Shown here one piece after another: positions 44,927 to 63,167 of a stretch of DNA of 64,000 bases. Below the pieces are notes generated by a model, which worked only from the letters and a program-made list of their open reading frames with translations, was not told where the DNA came from and did no database searches. The number at the start of each line of letters is the position of its first letter. The stretch's first letter is position 1. The position numbers and the translations under genes were made by a program. Location of the stretch: contig NC_053136.1 of assembly GCF_016808335.1 (NCBI RefSeq), positions 6,244,531-6,308,530 of the forward strand. The letters run 5' to 3'. This DNA comes from Panicum virgatum. Lineage: Eukaryota; Streptophyta; Magnoliopsida; Poales; Poaceae.

Positions 44927-45479
44927 TCATGTCATGAAATCATCTAAATCGTCATCCCAGTTGACAGATGGTGGTGCTGTAGGTGGTGCAGCATTACTTG
45001 ACGAAACTCTCGACTTTCCTTTTCTCTCTTTTCTGGTTCTAGGTTCATGTACAGGGGGAGGAACATCAGGTGTTCGAGGCCATGATTTGGGGGGCATGAA
45101 GTCATCCATATCGTCATCCCAGTTAACACAACTAGGTGCTCGAGGTGATGCATCATGACTTGACGAACCTCCGGTCATCTGTTCTTGCGGAGGCCGAGAA
45201 CTATCACTCGAAGATCTTTTCCACCTCCTTCGTCTAGTTTGCGGCATAACTCCACCGAAGATACATACCAATTTACGGAAAATTGTTATTGATTTGTTAA
45301 TCAACTCCGTGTCCTCGGGGCAATCCTAGCATATAATTACACAAAAATTTTACTATTTCGTAAATATGGATTACAAATAACGGACGTGATTAGAACTGAA
45401 TAAGAGTTACCTTAATGTGCATCTCATACACCTCTGGCCGCATCCATATCTTATAAGTAGTTTGTAAGAATCCAATAAT
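44927..45479 (-). CDS. Convergent second gene of the MULE, function unknown
   Basis: Two minus-strand exons, 45479-45411 and 45325-44927, join in phase into 156 codons ending at TAA/TGA-type stop 44929-44927. The first reads IIGFLQTTYKIWMRPEVYEMHIK; the second begins DCPEDTELINKSITIFRKLVCIF. The C-terminus is basic (RRRRWKRSS) and then has two copies of an acidic NWDDD(M/L)DDFM motif about 60 residues apart. The right terminal repeat supplies a leader exon whose donor (45580/45581) could splice straight to 45479. If so, translation would start at the internal Met of WMRPEV. The upstream coding part may have been lost in a deletion. I do not recognise the family. By position it resembles mudrB of MuDR, which is not sequence evidence. 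Confidence 0.55.
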
Positions 45480-45562
45480 CTAAGTTTACTATTCTATATT
45501 TCACTATCCAAAAACTAAATCTATTCTAATTCATAATTATTTTAGAAACAAGTCTATAATAA

Positions 45563-45926
45563 TTGAGAAATATTGGTTACCTGCGGTTTGGATCCAAAAT
45601 CCGGCAGGGCTTCGCTAGTGGAATTACCTCCCTCACCCCTCCTCTCTCCCTCTCCTCTCTCTGGATCTCGTGGGCAGAAAATGAGGGCGCAGAGGGAAGG
45701 GGCGGAGTTTTATATTTGGGCCGGGAGCCTGCCGCCCCCCTGCCGGGCGGCAAGCTCCCGCCAAGGACCTATGCGAAAAAATATATTTTTATTTACATAT
45801 AGGTCCCTATCATCCCTGGCCCCCTGCCGCCCTGTCGGGCGGAGGGGTATAGAATTGTAAAATCTAAAACCAAAAATATATTTCTGTAATTTTTTTTTTA
45901 AAAAAATACAAAAATAAAAAAGACGC
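45563..45926 (-). repeat. MULE right terminal inverted repeat
   Basis: This is an inverted copy of 42875-43228 with small differences, including a different arrangement of the CCGCCC blocks. It contains the leader exon and donor for minus-strand transcription toward the second gene. Confidence 0.9.
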
Positions 45927-45935
45927 TCGAGTCGG

Positions 45936-46645
45936 TCACCGGATGACCGATGCCTAGTCGTTCACGAATAACGATGGTTCGGCGTGCGGCCCTACCCCCG
46001 TCATCTTTTTTCTTCCCCCTTCTCTCTCTCTCTCTCCTCGTCCCCTCTCTTGGTTCCTGGCGGCGCCGGCTGGGCGAGCGGGAGCGCAACCAGCCACGTC
46101 TTCGCCGGCCCCTTTTTGCCGGCGACGAGCATCCACCAGGTATGCCCGCCCCTTCTCTTCTCCTCCTCCTGCGCGAAACGGAGCTCCCCAAACCCTAATG
46201 TGAGGTGTACTCGGATCTGACCCAGTCACAGTACACCTACTAACTTCGATTTCGTTGGCTAAAATTATCGGGTATACACATGTGCACCCATGTCCTGTGC
46301 TGGGCCCGTCCCTCCCCGTGGTCTGATTAGCGCGCCCGATCAACCTTCCCAGGTGCTGCTGCACTGCGATTTCGAAATTTTCGAGGAGGGTAGGGATAGG
46401 GTTGCTTGGGGCCTTGGGGGCGCTCTTAGGGTTTTCGACGGGGTTATGGTGTAGGTAGCAACTTCTGATGGGTGTGGTTCTTAGCGTTTGAGTGTGGGCG
46501 ATGCCCTATGCGCTCATGTTTCGTGCGGTTATCATTTGTTATGTGTTGTCGTAAGATGTATTCTGTTTTGGTGATATGCAGGCGGTGGAAACTTTTGAGG
46601 AGTGCGGGTTTTGACGCTCTGTGATGACTGTGTAGCAGCGTCCAG
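45936..46645 (+). promoter_or_regulatory. RRC1 promoter, leader exon and leader intron
   Basis: A pyrimidine-rich tract (TCTTCCCCCTTCTCTCTCTC at about 46009) suggests the transcription start zone, only about 100 bp from the MULE end. A leader donor CCACCAG|GTATG (46139/46140) pairs with an acceptor at 46579-46581, giving a 442-bp leader intron before the ATG at 46646. Confidence 0.55.
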
Positions 46646-54220
<7,575 letters not shown>

Positions 54221-54985
54221 CCAACTGACCATACCTAAAATCCCTGTCAACATTCATCATTTGCCTGCATACAAGGGCCCTGGAGCAAGGTAATATTCGA
54301 GCTACATCAGTTAACATCGGCTGCACCACGGTAGGTTTCCGGCCTGCTCCGAGCCCTTGAGAACCTGTCTGTAATCGGAGTTGAGGACTAAGGTGATGTT
54401 TTTGTAGAGATGATCTGTTTGTAGTAGGTAATTTTGCGGATTAAGATGAAGTCGGTGTGTAATTTTATGCCAAAAGCTAATATTTACATCAAGAATGATC
54501 ACCACTGCACACCCTTGGCATACATTGATGATTTTCTAACCCGGCCCGTTAGGCTGTCTTGCACGGTATCTTTGGTGAATGTCGGCGCGTTCGCTGATAA
54601 TGGAGGCCAGCGTGCTCACGTGCGCACCCGAATTCCTCCTCATTGCCCGTCGCTGCAGGAGAATGTGTTGCCTATTATGCCCCAGCATGTGAGCATGTGC
54701 TCTACTAATGTGTTGTGCAGTTATGCTACTTGTCTACGCACGCTTTTGACACATGCTTAAACGATAACCTTACTGTCGGAACATGCTATTTCATGAATAT
54801 ATTTTAAAACGGAAAGAGTAGTAATTCGACAAGGTTGGACAATGTTGCAACGCCATTTTTTGAACATGTTTCACGGAGTCAAGGGCCAAGCAAAATATTG
54901 GTTCCGTTCCGGCTTCTGGTCCGCAGACCAAGGGTGCGAGCACTCCACTCTCTTCAGAAATGGTAAGCTCATGTGGGAACTGGCG
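54221..54985. other. RRC1 3' flank and unassigned DNA
   Basis: The presumed RRC1 3' UTR extends to about 54480. Beyond it, no gene motifs are visible until the RNase H-like remnant. Confidence 0.4.
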
Positions 54986-55360
54986 ACGCGAAACATCAGG
55001 GAACAAACCTGGTAAAACTTCATCTCCATGACAGTTGATGCAAGTTATCATGCTGGGAAATAACAATGGGCAACGAGGCATCATCCGAGAGATGTTAGTG
55101 GAAGATTTACTGCTGCCCCTCATGTGTGTTTCTCCGTAGCGTCTCGAGTCCAGCGGTGGATGAAGCTGCATCCTAGCAATGACACTGGACGTGACAATAT
55201 CCAAACTGAAAAATGAGGCTGCGAAAATTGCTAAGGCTTGCATGGGACCAATTATGGAACGAATTGAAGCGACGACGAGCTCCATGGGATCCTGAGTTGG
55301 GTTCAGTTCAATCCATACCCAAGGGAGACAAATGAAGCGGCTCATAAAATAGCTATAGTT
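54986..55360 (+). pseudogene. Decayed RNase H-like (RVT_3) domain fragment
   Basis: Plus-strand frames, shifted several times and interrupted by stops, show VDASYHAGNNNG near the start. This matches the VDGS/VDAS opening of plant RNase H-like domains. Then come GRFTAA-like and VCFSVAS segments, and WVQFNPYPRETNEAAHKIA at the end, matching the closing R-x-x-N-x-x-A-H-x-x-A motif. Such domains occur in non-LTR retrotransposons and in host genes derived from them. The copy is clearly non-functional, and no reverse transcriptase is present beside it. Confidence 0.6.
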
Positions 55361-55689
55361 TGTTTTATCATTACAATACCTGCTATTGGCAAAATCTTGG
55401 ACGATATGACTATTACTATCTTCGTTTTAAAATAGATTAGCACGGTGACTGTACGTTGCTACAGGTAATATAAATTTCACCCGAATCTATATGAGACAAC
55501 CAACTTTGTGCTCTTTTACTCCATATACATGCCTTGTCAGTGACCGCGTGAGGCAGTGATTGTCCGGGTCCTGATTGAGGTTTCTAGATTTTGATTAATT
55601 TGTTCGGGTTCTGGTTGGAATTCCGATTGATCTGTTCGAGTTTCGATTATAATTCAGATTGACGACCAAGAAACCATTGCTTGCTTTAA
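55361..55689. other. Short intergenic stretch
   Basis: About 55565-55665 repeats GGTTCTGGTT/GATTTTGATT/TTCGATT-like units. This is low-complexity sequence with no gene. Confidence 0.35.
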
Positions 55690-55702
55690 TAATAGTAGAG
55701 AA

Positions 55703-57553
55703 GGTGCCATCAAAGTCACCCTGCGGGCGTCCAAAATCCAAAGAACCAGGCCCCCGCGTCGCCCTCCCGCTCGGGCCACTCGGGCGGCGGCCCAAACCCT
55801 AGCCGCCGCCGCCTCCCCCCTTCCCTCCACCTCTCCTCGCCGCCGCCGGAGGGCGCCGCGCGGAAGCCCGTGCGGCCCCTGGGATAGTGGCGGCGGGGCA
55901 ATCTCCGGCATCTGGGGTCGCTCGCGCGCGGATCTTGCGGGGCTCCGCGGGTGGCGGCTGGCGCCGCCTGTGCCTTGCCGCGGGTCAGGGCGGGCCGGCA
56001 GGGAGGCATGGTGGCGTCCCACGGGGCGCTGCGTGTGCGGCTTCCTCCGAGGCCGCCGGATCTCGATGGGCGGGTGGCGGCTGCGGGCATGGCTGGGGGC
56101 CCGGTGGTCGGTGGGGGGCGGCATACGACGGCGGCGTGGCCTTTCGCCAGGAGGGTCACGGGCTCCCGGTGCTCGCGCCGGGAGGGAGCTCGGCCAGCCA
56201 TGGCGGTGTCGTCGCGGTGTGGCGCGGCGAGGCACGGGGGGCTGCGGACGGGGAGCCGGGGAGGTGGAGGGGGCAGGAGTTCGGCGGCGGCCTTCCCCCG
56301 GCAGCGACGACGTCGGGATCTGATGCAAGGCGGCGCCACCGGGCTTCGTGGCCGCGGCGGTGGCCTGCGGCTCCCTGTGCTGCGGCGGGTGGCTTGCGGC
56401 TCGCCGTGCTGCGGCCGTGTGCGTGGCAGCGGTGTAGCGGACGGCGGTGAAGGCGGAGGTGGTGGTGGGAAAGGCCAGTGTTGCTCCCCGCTTTCCTCTT
56501 CCTGTCTTCGGCCGGAGCTTGTGGCTCCACCATGGTGATGGGGTCAGGGTGGTCTGGACTGCGCTGCGGGGCATCATGGAGGTGCTGCGGGGCGTGCTGG
56601 GCCACCACTCCAGCGTGGCCTTCGTGGTGGCTTTGGAGAAGGTCTGTCTGTCGCAAGTGTCGCCCACCGGCTCGCTGCCGCGGCTCGTCGGCGCGGGGTG
56701 GGCCGTGTTTGTGCAACAGGTAGGGGTTGCTCCGGGCGAAAGCTTTGGCGACGGCGCCCTCAGACGTCATTCTCCCCGTTGGGGGCGCTATTGTGGAGTC
56801 GCTCTATCTATTGCATGAGAGGTCTCTGGGTGAAAACCTTGTCCACTCGTGGACGAGCGTCGGCGGCGCCTTTGGCGCCGCGCCCTCCTTGGAGGCGTCG
56901 CTTCTTGAGATCGGGTTTGGCTTGCGGCAGTGTTGTGTTGCTAATGGTGAGGGAAGGCGGCCTCGGGTGGGGGTGGCCCGCTGGGTGGTGGTGGCTCGTT
57001 CGTGGCTGTGTTTGGAGGTGCTGAGGGCTCATCGGCGTCTGTGGTGCGGTAGTGATCCCGGTGGTGGTAAGGTTAATCTTTAAACCATGGCGGTTTAGCA
57101 AGTCTTGGCGAAGCAGTGTCCAGCGGCGGAGTGTCGCTTTAAGGTGGTTTTGCTTCTGTGTTGTGAGGCGGTGGGTGTGGCGAGGCCCCCACGCGGTTGA
57201 GATGTCTTCGAGGGTCAAGATTTCGCTTTGCTTCGCGGTGGCGGCTGGGAGATCTACAACTATGTGCGTGCGGCATGAGGAGGACAGTGCCATGGTGGAG
57301 GAGCTGTGGTTTCTATCCAGGCAAGCAGCGGGCTGCGCCAGTTTTGGCGTGGAACAGCGTTGAATGACGGCGTTTGCTTTGGTGGTCTCTCGTAGGTTTT
57401 TCTCCCAGGGTGTGGTGGTGTGGCGTCGTGTTGGTTTTCGCTCGGTTTTCCCTAATAAACTGAGCATTGTATGGTTTGGCCTCATTTCCCTTAATATGAG
57501 GCACATTCTTCTTATATGACATGGCAGTGCTCTTGTCTTTAATTTCAAAAAAA
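55703..57553 (+). mobile_element. Poly(A)-ended retroposon with 13-bp duplication
   Basis: About 1.85 kb is flanked by AATAGTAGAGAAG on both sides (55690-55702 and 57554-57566). The 3' end is TTTAATTTC followed by a poly(A) run, and the 5' end is GC-rich with CCCTAGCCGCCGCCGCC. There is no reverse transcriptase motif, so the copy is non-autonomous or carries only a 5'/3' LINE-like region. The 3' block (GTTTGGCCTCATTTCCCTTAATATGAGG) looks like a LINE 3' tail. The long open frames on both strands reflect GC-rich composition rather than coding. Confidence 0.8.
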
Positions 57554-57566
57554 AATAGTAGAGAAG

Positions 57567-59138
57567 AGATAACGTTGATGACAAGCTAATTAATCTAAAA
57601 TAGACTTTTTTGTCACAAACCCGCATTTGAAAGAAAAAAACACATCAGTACGGGTTCAGAAACTTTTTTTTCTCTAAAAGGAGTTGCGGGTCCAAAACCT
57701 AGACTCACGCCCACAGATTGACGAGGGAGATAGAGATGGAGGTGCTGCCAACTTCCGGATCGAGCGTCAGATCCTACCCAATCCAACCATGAAGTAGTTA
57801 GCCGACGTGTCAGCAAGCACACGCCAACACGAACACGAAACGTGTGCGCGCGCGGTGCCGGTTGGTGCCCGGACCTGGAGCGATAGACGCAACGGGACAT
57901 CATTAGCAGCTACAGCGACCCCTGCTTTGGCTCCTTCCTCGGCTCGACCCCACCCAAACCAAACTCCACATGAGGAAAACAGGGGGCTCCTGTTTTTAAC
58001 AAGTCTCCTGTTTTTAACGAGTCCAGAAAGCAGCTTTGCCTCGTGATGAATGAGCAACTTCCGATTTGATCTCATCTATAGTAGCAGCAGTGGTGGATAC
58101 AAAATAATTGTTATTAGAAAGTTTTCTTCCACCTCTAGATAACTTCAGCATCTACTCTCACACAATACATTCATGGCAAAAAAATTACAAAAAAAGTTTA
58201 TAAAGGCTCCATAGATCCAGCAGCAGTAGGACATGCTAGAGCCCCTCCCAACGCACTCGCTAGATCCGCCTTTGGGCAAGTCCAACCACACCCCTATCAT
58301 TTTCCTCTCTTTTTTCAAGGGGCTGGACCCCCACCCCTCTGCAGCCTAGAGAAGGAAAGAAAGAAAAATTTGACTTACGAGATGAATTTGTTCCCTTTTC
58401 ACGTTTCATTTCAGGTTGCCTTTGGGCAGTGGCAAGGTATATGTAAGGCCCAGTTTAGTTTAGTTGGTGACAAGTCGTTGGTTTTGGTACTGTAGTATAT
58501 TTCGTTATTACTTGACAAATAATATTTAATTATAGTCTAATTAGATTTAAAAGATTCATCTCGTGCTAATCAGTTAGACTGTATAATTAATTATTTTTTC
58601 AACTATATTTAATGTTCTATGTATGTATCTGAACATTTGATGTGATGGGTACTATATAAATTTTCATGTGATCTTTCTAACGGAGTATAGAAAAACTTCT
58701 TCCCGTGTTGGACGCCGTGTGCGCGCGATAAACAGCTAGCAGTCGTTTTTTTTGAAAGGTCAAAGGTCCCATGCTGGACCTGACAGTTGAGACCAGGCCG
58801 TTGAAGTAGCATTCTTGTCGACCTCCTCAACCAGGATTGGCTGGCTCCCCCTGCATGCCAAGCACGTAGCAGTAACCCATACTGCTACTTGTCTCAAAAA
58901 AAAAAAAAACCATACTGCTACGTCCAGCCTGGGTGACTCAGGTGAGCCGTCAGTGCCAGCCAGCCAGCCAGGGGCCCAGCCGCCCAGGGTCCCTGCGAGA
59001 GCAACGTCCAGGTCCGGAGACTACTGCTACGCCGCACTGAAAAATATCCCAACGGCAACGAACGGCCCCCCGCGATCCCAAAGGCCACTGCTTGTTCCCT
59101 GCGGCTGCCGCCCCGCCCCTGTCACGAGTCACGACCCT
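57567..59138. other. Intergenic DNA with MITE-like fragment
   Basis: No gene is recognised. About 58445-58670 (TTTAGTTGGTGACAAGTCGTTGG, TAATTATAGTCTAATTAGATTTAAAAGATTCATCTCG in pieces) looks like a grass MITE without a clear second end. A 13-base A run lies near 58897. Confidence 0.4.
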
Positions 59139-59552
59139 CTAGTGGTTAACGAAACCGGTGGGAACCGGTCGGTTCAAACCGGTCCGGCCCGGTTTCGGTA
59201 AATTTAAATTTGAATTCAAAAAATGAAAAATTTCTAAAAAATTTCTAAAAATGCTTCAAGGTGCGACGAATGTAATGATGTCAAATTTTCTCAAAAATTC
59301 ATTCATTTAGTATAGTTTGCGGACATTTGAAGTTAAACCAAAAAAGAAAAGGAAAAAAATGGGACGACCCATTAAGGCACACTTGGTAAACAGGTCAAAC
59401 CGGCCGGTGAACCGGTCCAAACCGGTAGCACTGGGGCTTTTGAATTCAAATTTGAATCCAACCGGTTTGGATCGGTTTCCGGTCAAACTGGTTTGGTATA
59501 CCGGAACCGGAGTCCGCCAATTTGACCGGACCGGTCGGATTCGTAAACCCTG
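59139..59552. mobile_element. TIR element with AACCGGT-rich ends, hAT-like
   Basis: The left end AGTGGTTAACGAAACCGG is roughly complementary to the right end CGGATTCGTAAACCCTG. Both subterminal parts are dense in AACCGG/CCGGTT motifs, and the centre is AT-rich. The 8-bp flanks do not match convincingly, so the boundaries and superfamily are tentative. Confidence 0.5.
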
Positions 59553-59559
59553 CCCCCGC

Positions 59560-62500
59560 TTACACATGAGTCTCATGCGGTACAATTTCAGTCTAAGAAG
59601 GCTGGTACATACATTTCGACAGAATGGATCATTGCCATTCGTATGTCAGCGGTTTATGAATTTCAATCCAAAATAAAAGAAGAATAAAAAGAAAGATAGC
59701 TAGTGCTAAAACTAAAACAACATTGATGAAGCACTCAGCATCGTGATGTCCCATGCCACAGGCAAGTCGGGTGCGGACGCGACGACTACGGGTAGACTTC
59801 TCCGGCATTGAACCGTCTCTGTAAACGCAGGCAATGGTGAGTACAAAAATACTCAGCAAGACCAACCCCGCCCTACGGATGGAGATAAAAAATTCATGCA
59901 TAATGGAGTACAAGAAAGTGGCTGGGGTTTATTTCGCGAAAAGCAGATTTTTACCCATGCAAGGTTAATTCTTGTAAAGTCATTTTAGCAAAAGAGTAAT
60001 ATAGTCATATTTATGAGTATATATACAAAAAGAAGTGAGTCCAATTTTTAATGCTACCAGACACCCCGTCTGCAGTAGCCCACGGTATTCTTGTCGGACT
60101 TTTCCAAAATCAGACCCAAGTCTCATTTTATCAAAAAGGTTTTAAAAGCTCTAAAACCGGCTGTCTAGTTCAAGCGCTCTTGACCGTGAGCACGGCTATT
60201 CGAATAGTTTTACACTCTGCAGAGGTTGTACACTTTACCCATACGACATGTTTTGCTTTGATGCCAGCGCGTAGTTAGCGCGCGTATACACAATTCTTTA
60301 GATGTGTCGGCAAGCTAACATGACAAAGCCGTTACATCAACCGGACCCAAAATATGCTACACGACAGACTGTAGGAGTATCTCGGCTCCATACATCTGAC
60401 CGGGTTAGCTACCCCGACACCGACGAGCTCCTCGAGCACTCGGGCGTTAGCATCCTCTCAGACCGACTGACTTAATAAGCTAAGGCCAGTGCCCATTTAG
60501 CCGTATGGTTGCACTGTAATACTTGACTAGAATTCTGCCAATTACCGGTCCTTAATCGAGACAAAGTGGATAACTACAAGACCCAACCATATAGGCCCGA
60601 GTCAAATCTCCACTAGTCCCACACATGGACCCAATTCCGCCCCATCTCTGAGTAATCACCACCATCTTCATCATGTTCATTATACATTATAAATTTAACT
60701 CACACCTTTTAAAACAACCATCCCATTTTTTCCTCATTTGTAAATGATTGCGTTTGATAAATAACAGTGAGTAATATTGCATAAATAAATCCTAAGCATA
60801 CTAGTATTATTTATCAAGGCATTCATCTAAACAGAGCTAATCATGTTTAGAGATAAATCTTAGGTTGTCAAGGAATAATCAGGATTTAAACAATAGCAAG
60901 GTATGACCTTTCAATTGGGTATTTAACTACATCAAGCAGTAAAATATTTCAAGGTTTCATATACTAATTGAATGCACTTTTAAATAGGCTTCAACGGGTT
61001 GTGTTTAAAAACTGGGATAAATATGATCAAAAGAGAAAAGGTTGGACTTGCCTTCACTCAACAAACAGGTAGTTCAACTCGCGGTGCACGTTTCGATTTC
61101 CGGCTCGCGGTACGTACTCCGAGTTTCTGCTTGCGGTACGAACTTCCTATCTCGCGGCACCGGACTCCGGGTTTCTTGTCGTCGTCGTTCCGAACTCTCG
61201 GCGACTATTACGCGGCACAAATCAAACAAACAAAGCACCCATAAATATAAACTGAACTTCTTAATTTATAAAACTAACAAAAACAGTTAGAGCTTGATTT
61301 TAGATAGATTTAGGAGAAAGAATTAGGCTAGATAGCATGCAGTACTTACCAAAAGCACGATGAGCTCGTCAGGATGAGAGAGCGACGAGCAAATCCTTGC
61401 TCTGGCGGGAAAAGATAGGGCGAGTGAGATGGGGTTGGGAAGGTAGCCGGGTTGGTCGGAAATAAGTTGGGAGTGATGGAGGAGCTGCACGAATGCCCCT
61501 TTTATCGACCAAGAGGAGGCAGAGGCTGACAGCGGCGTGATGGGGTACTGGTGCGAGAACAGAGATAACGCTGTAGCGAGGAGCGGCCTTGTCGTCGCAT
61601 GCGTGATGAGACGGCAAAGCCGGCGTGGGTGGCAAAGCATCATGGTGCCACAGTGCGGAGCGGCGCCGAAAGCTGCCGAATAGTGATGTGCGGTCTTATC
61701 GTGGGGCCAGAGTGCCGCGACGTGCGTGATGGCGGTTCGCGCGTGTCGCTCATTCAGCGAAAGGGAACGGCACCGCGAGGGGCACCTTGAGCAGGATGTT
61801 GGTCCGTGGCAACGAGTTGGCAACGTTTCGCCCGACGAACGGCTCGGCGTCCGTTCTACCAAACAAAAGCGTGTTACGTGCACGGTTGAATAGATTGTAA
61901 CTTTAAATTATTTACGAAAAAAACGGTTGTGCAGGCTTGCGCTCGTGGTGTCCAGCGACGACTGGTCCACGGCGACTTGGCTCGTGCCCGTGGCATGCGA
62001 GGGCAGTGGCAAGCGCGATGGCCTCCGGCGGCATACATGTGCACGGTGCCCCGCATGGCCGGTTCGTGACGTGCTCTCCCGCGGTGAGAGCGCGGGGCAG
62101 AGCGGCCGTGGCACCGTAGGTAGACTTGGCAAGGTCAATGGTGCGTTCGCGTTCGCGGTGACTAGCTACGGCTAGCTCGCGTCGCAACGTCGGCGATGAT
62201 GGAACGGGGGTGTATGTTTGGTCCGGGTCAGGGTGTGTTCCGTGCACGGTCGTGGCAGACCTACGTCTGTGGCTGCAGTGTGTTAGTGTGCTGCAAGAAT
62301 AGGCTTGGCTTCCTCGTGCTCACGGCTGTTGACGTCGTTGTTGCTCCCGGCAGCGGCTTCAGCTCGGCGTCGTCGTCTTGACGTCGTGGCAGAGCAGCTC
62401 GGCTAGGTTAGAGCGGCGCAAAGGTAGGGCCTTTTGGTCCCCGGCTCGGGTGGTGCTCGGTGCGTATGCATGCGGGCGCTCGGCAACCTGAGGTCACGGC

Positions 62501-63167
62501 GGCTGCGTGTGCTCAGTGGTGACCAAGAAGGAAAACAAGGGGCCGGCACTGCTGCGCCGAACGTGTGCGTGCGCACTCGGCACACCCGAGGCCGCGTCAT
62601 CGCCGCGATGCTTGCGGAGCTCCGGCGTAGCTAGGACGCGATGGCGTCAAGCGGCAACGGGGATACAGAAGGCGACGACATTCGACTCCTGTACAAGAAC
62701 ACGTGACGGAGGTCCTAGGCTCTACGGAGGGGTCATCAGCGGCCGTAGCTCACACCGGCAGCACTAGGGCATCGGGAGCGGGACAGCGCTCACCGTTGGT
62801 CGACGGTGTAGGCGTGGCCGGCGCGGTGAGGACTCGCAGTCTAGCTCGATGTAGTCGTACCCGGCGTTGAGGACGCAACTCTGGCAACCGGCGACAGCGG
62901 GCGGCGGGTCGCGGCGTCAGCTTGGTGTCGAGGTTGGCGGGCCCGGTGTGAGGGAGCATACGGGCGGCGAAGGCCACGCGTACTGCACGGCTCGGCCAAA
63001 GACCAGAGCCACTCGAGCTTGGAGCACGCACAGCTGCAGCATCCGCACTGAGCCCCAGGCCTGGACGCTGGCTTGCTCGATCGAGAAAGGAGTAGAGGCC
63101 ATGGCACCAGACAGGCGCCAAGTTACTGGCTGCTGTTGGCTTGCGATGGAAAAGAATCATGTGTGCT
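59560..63167 (-). mobile_element. Long-LTR-like block related to 8.8-12.2 kb
   Basis: It shares the order of motifs with the earlier block: TACTCAGCAAGACCAA, CACGGCTATTCGAATAG, ACTCTGCAGAGGTTG, then GGTTGGACTTGCCTTC, and then a GC-rich part. A minus-strand TATA-like box (GATAAAAG, complement of 61500-61507) occupies the same relative position. No gag-pol domains are visible. The ends are not defined; the right side is cut by the hAT element. Confidence 0.45.

Larger units (their letters stand above)
42875..45926 (+). mobile_element. Mutator-like element with a perfect 9-bp duplication
   Basis: A 3052-bp element has inverted ends starting GCGTCTTTTTTATTTTTG. TCGAGTCGG occurs immediately outside both ends (42866-42874 and 45927-45935), the 9-bp duplication typical of Mutator. 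The terminal repeats are about 354 bp (42875-43228) and 364 bp (45563-45926). They contain an AT-rich outer part, CCGCCC/GGGCGG blocks, a purine-rich leader, and a CCGCAG|GTAACC splice donor. Inside are a plus-strand transposase remnant and a minus-strand second gene that converge, the same layout as maize MuDR. The catalytic core is missing, so it cannot mobilise itself. Confidence 0.92.

Noticed and set aside
55654..56667. 337-residue minus-strand frame
   Set aside because: GC-rich body of the poly(A)-ended retroposon; both strands are open and the frame crosses the element boundary.
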